Assembly: GCA_905250115.1 (NCBI GenBank)
Contig: CAJNOI010000109.1
Location: forward strand, 225,359-289,358
From: Adineta steineri
Taxonomy: Eukaryota; Rotifera; Eurotatoria; Adinetida; Adinetidae
DNA length: 64,000 bases
Direction of reading: 5' to 3'
The position numbers and the translations under genes were made by a program. Below the pieces are notes generated by a model. The model made no database searches and had not been told where the DNA came from. It was given only the letters and a program-made list of their open reading frames with translations. Positions 61,679-64,000 of this stretch are shown here, piece by piece. Numbering within the stretch: the first letter of the stretch is position 1; each line of letters starts with the position of its first letter.

Positions 61679-61731
61679 TAAGTGTGTGGGTTTGTGATGG
61701 ATTTATCATTGACACCCACACCCATCCATAA
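61679..61731. repeat. Telomere-like inverted repeat
   Basis: TAAGTGTGTGGGTTTGTGATGG, loop, then TTGACACCCACACCCATCC. Confidence 0.7.
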
Positions 61732-62211
61732 ATCGATGAACAAGTTAATGAAGCCAGAGCGACCATTGCTAACGTATTATTTTCTTGTAAAACATATACA
61801 GTTGTAAAATATAAACTTTTTTTCTGTTATAGTATGAACAATATGTGGTCGAACGAATTGAGTACCGCTGTATGAAGCTATTTGCATAGCGTCCCAATTC
61901 GGAACACTGTGATGATCGGGAAGAAATCGCCATCGATTTGATAGAAAAAAAACCGGCGTACAGTAAGCATTAGTTATGTTTAACAATATTTCTGAATACT
62001 CATTCGTTGCCGTTATTTTCTAGATGTCGCGAAAAGTTTTTTGTCACAACATCAGCCATCAACAAATCAACCAAATAAAAACAGTGAAGTGCGGATGTGA
62101 TGTATGTGTGTTGTCCATGTGAGTGTGTCGTGTGCTGTTTATTCGATACTCAGTAGAATATAATAAAATTAAGTGCTGAGGCAGAAAAAGAAGCTTTTAA
62201 TTGATAGTGGA

Positions 62212-62393
62212 TATGTGGATGGATGTTGATGTATGGGTTTGGTTGGGGTATTGGTGAATGGGTGTAGATATGAACGGATGTAGGTATGGGTGTGCTAGGG
62301 TGAGTGTGGGTCTGGATAAGGGTATGGCCAAAACTTTAGATAATCCACCAACCCTCATGATCTGATCAAGCACATCCACACCCTCAAATATGG
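62212..62393. repeat. Expanded telomere-like GT-rich array with distal complementary arm
   Basis: About 115 bp of degenerate GGGTGTGG-type units on the + strand (GGTATGGGTGTGCTAGGGTG, GAGTGTGGGTCTGGATAAGG), then the complement CACATCCACACCCTCAAA near 62370. It is the longest such array in the window. Confidence 0.7.
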
Positions 62394-62656
62394 TACTCAC
62401 ATTCTCCTGTTCGAGGCTTAGTTAACATTTGAAGTTGTTCGAGTACAAGTATGAATAGGATGTAGCGTTTCAATATTTATTTAAAATCAAGGGAAAGACA
62501 AATAGTAATAAACAATACCTGATTGCAGAATGAAGTACAATAGAAAAACAAAATTTCAGTTATAATATTAAATGACAATCGAAATATTACAATAAGAATA
62601 TACAAAACAGGTGCAAATGTTTAGCAAACTATTAGAACAACAACTAATCTTAATAA

Positions 62657-62706
62657 TAGATGTGGGTATGAGTTAAATTGTAGAGTATACCCACACCCAC
62701 CCTCCA
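62657..62706. repeat. Telomere-like inverted repeat
   Basis: AGATGTGGGTATGAGTTAAAT, then GTATACCCACACCCACCCTCC. Confidence 0.7.
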
Positions 62707-63604
62707 TTTTTTTCTTTTAATAATTAATTCATCTTATTCTTTGGACAAAATTTCTTTTGTTTTATAGTGAAAAATCATCTGTCAGTTTTTCATTGTGCAC
62801 CTACGAAACAAGTTAATTTCTAAATGTTATGCTGGAATAAAAAATGATATAAATTCGAAATCGTCTTTGAAATTGCTAAAAACTTTACCTTTTCAATACG
62901 ATGAAGTATAATACACGAGTGTATCTTTCGAAATGTGACGTAAATAGGGAATCTCAGTTTTTTTTACTGCTTTATGGCTCTTACTGTTTGTTTCGACTAA
63001 CTATGAAGATCTTTTCGCTCTCCGTCGCGTTCTTGTATGTATTCATACACAATCTATTACTAGCTGAACTTTAATTAAGTTTCATATTGAAATGCGCAAT
63101 AAAATATTTTTGTTATTTGCACCGATGTGAAAGTCTTCGTTTTAATCATATGTTTCAATAATCAACTCTGAAAAAAAATAATTCAATTGAAACTATTGTT
63201 TTCTTGTTGAATATATGACTAAGGCTTCTGTTTGATTGTACTATTTTTATAGAGGATAAAAATAAGTTGTATATAATCAGCTGCTAGAAGGAATTCATTA
63301 TACGAACAAATGATCGTCTGAAGAGATTACAGTAAACAACATACTAGAATATTTTTTCAACTTTTATATATCTATATCCACAGCCAATTTCTTAAAAGGT
63401 AAGAATCAAACATAAAAATCAGTGTAGCTTCTAGAAAAAAAATTGAATACAAAAATGAAACAGTTGATGTACTCACAAAGATTATAAATTATTTTGTGCA
63501 AGTATATCTAAAGGAATCTTGATTAAAACTCGCGTCGATCACTTAGATAATAAATCCTGATATGTTCTTGTAAATCTAAAACAGGGCGTGAATGATATTA
63601 GTTT

Positions 63605-63760
63605 ATGAGTTCCATTTCTGGAATTGGATGGAATTTCTAGGAATTGATGCCGTAATTCTGGATTTGTGAGTGAATTTGAGTGCTTACGGAATTGTGGGGA
63701 ACAAATTTTGGAGCGGAACTGGTTCCCAAACGTTCAGTATCATGGAATAGAAAGTATTTT
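63605..63760. repeat. GGAATT-rich degenerate element
   Basis: Repeated TGGAATT, GGAATTG and CGGAATTG motifs recall the interior of the MITE at 54913. It is decayed, and neither terminal repeats nor a target duplication could be defined. Confidence 0.4.
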
Positions 63761-63853
63761 CTCCACAAACCCTAATACACCTTACATTCTAACATACTAA
63801 GACTGCTTGCTAAAAGTCTAGTTTTATAATAGGATAAGCAAGTATCTGTGCCA

Positions 63854-63977
63854 ATGAAGAACATCAACTATTCATATGTACATATAAACAGTACAAGTCC
63901 ACCATGCAATGATCAAAATCGTACGAAGTACTCAACAGTTCATGTGCAAAAAGTGCATCGACCACCGAGCAATAAAG
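63854..63977 (+). CDS. Possible first exon of a gene running off the window
   Basis: The ATG at 63854 opens MKNINYSYVHINSTSPPCND, then QNRTKYSTVHVQKVHRPPSN, up to a GGTAAAAC donor at 63978. The codons and the donor look genuine. There is no signal peptide or known motif, and the rest of the gene lies beyond the window. Confidence 0.4.
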
Positions 63978-64000
63978 GTAAAACAAATGTATTATTTAAC

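Larger units (their letters stand above)
60295..63853. other. Repeat-rich intergenic region
   Basis: 3.6 kb with four telomere-like elements and no supported gene. A minus-strand patch near 61830-61960 reads RWRFLPDHHSVPNWDAMQIA and continues YSGTQFVRPHIVHT; this looks coding-like but has no identifiable start, partner exons or family. Confidence 0.4.

Noticed and set aside
61777..61986. Minus frame with RWRFLPDHHSVPNWDAMQIA
   Set aside because: It looks coding-like, but no start context, splice partners or recognised family support calling it a gene.
62197..62400. 67-codon minus frame with His/Pro/Thr runs
   Set aside because: It is a translation of the telomere-like array, not a protein.

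Overview
The window looks like nuclear DNA of a bdelloid rotifer. It is AT-rich, introns are mostly 45-70 bp, and it mixes animal genes (REEP, Hsp40, p97/CDC48, F-box/LRR, rhodopsin-type GPCR, P450) with genes of fungal or bacterial character (bifunctional terpene synthase, muconate-cycloisomerase-like lyase). It also carries kelch and FG-GAP surface proteins of a kind common in bdelloids. About twenty short inverted repeats are built from GGGTGTGGGTGTG and its complement. As I recall, TGTGGG is the bdelloid telomere unit. The species cannot be named from the sequence. All exon joins were made by eye from GT/AG sites and reading phase; no search was run.

Layout. 1-5.2 kb: the 3' end of a lyase gene, then gene relics (GPCR tail, possible methyltransferase, AAA+ ATPase) broken by GC-rich repeat insertions. 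5.9-12.2 kb: GPCR, F-box/LRR relic, small secreted protein, a 232-bp hAT-type MITE and a multipass Fuseless-like protein. 12.2-17.1 kb: sparse, with a small cysteine-rich secreted gene, a nuclease-family relic and an ankyrin protein. 17.8-23.7 kb: a fused terpene cyclase/prenyltransferase gene, with a cytochrome P450 gene on the opposite strand beyond its 5' end. 24.0-36.1 kb: a REEP5-like protein fused in frame to spectrin-type repeats, a type I DnaJ protein, and an F-box protein with 19 LRR exons. 38.7-46.4 kb: two damaged members of a two-TM family and a membrane-anchored FG-GAP protein whose intron contains a 10-N gap. 47.3-53.8 kb: a cold-shock-like/C2H2/KH protein, an extremely Cys-rich protein, and a divergent p97 paralogue between long direct repeats. 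54.5-64 kb: a dead SLC5 transporter split by a 567-bp MITE, a secreted kelch protein, repeat-rich DNA and a possible first exon at the edge.

The strongest candidate for an undescribed system is the terpene synthase/P450 pair at 17.8-23.7 kb. One protein has both the aspartate motifs that make a polyprenyl diphosphate and those that cyclise one, and the neighbouring P450 could oxidise the product. Together they would be a compact terpenoid pathway in an animal. The other genes look functionally unrelated. Second-tier novelties are the REEP-spectrin fusion, the p97 paralogue with an altered D2 domain, and the telomere-like hairpins.
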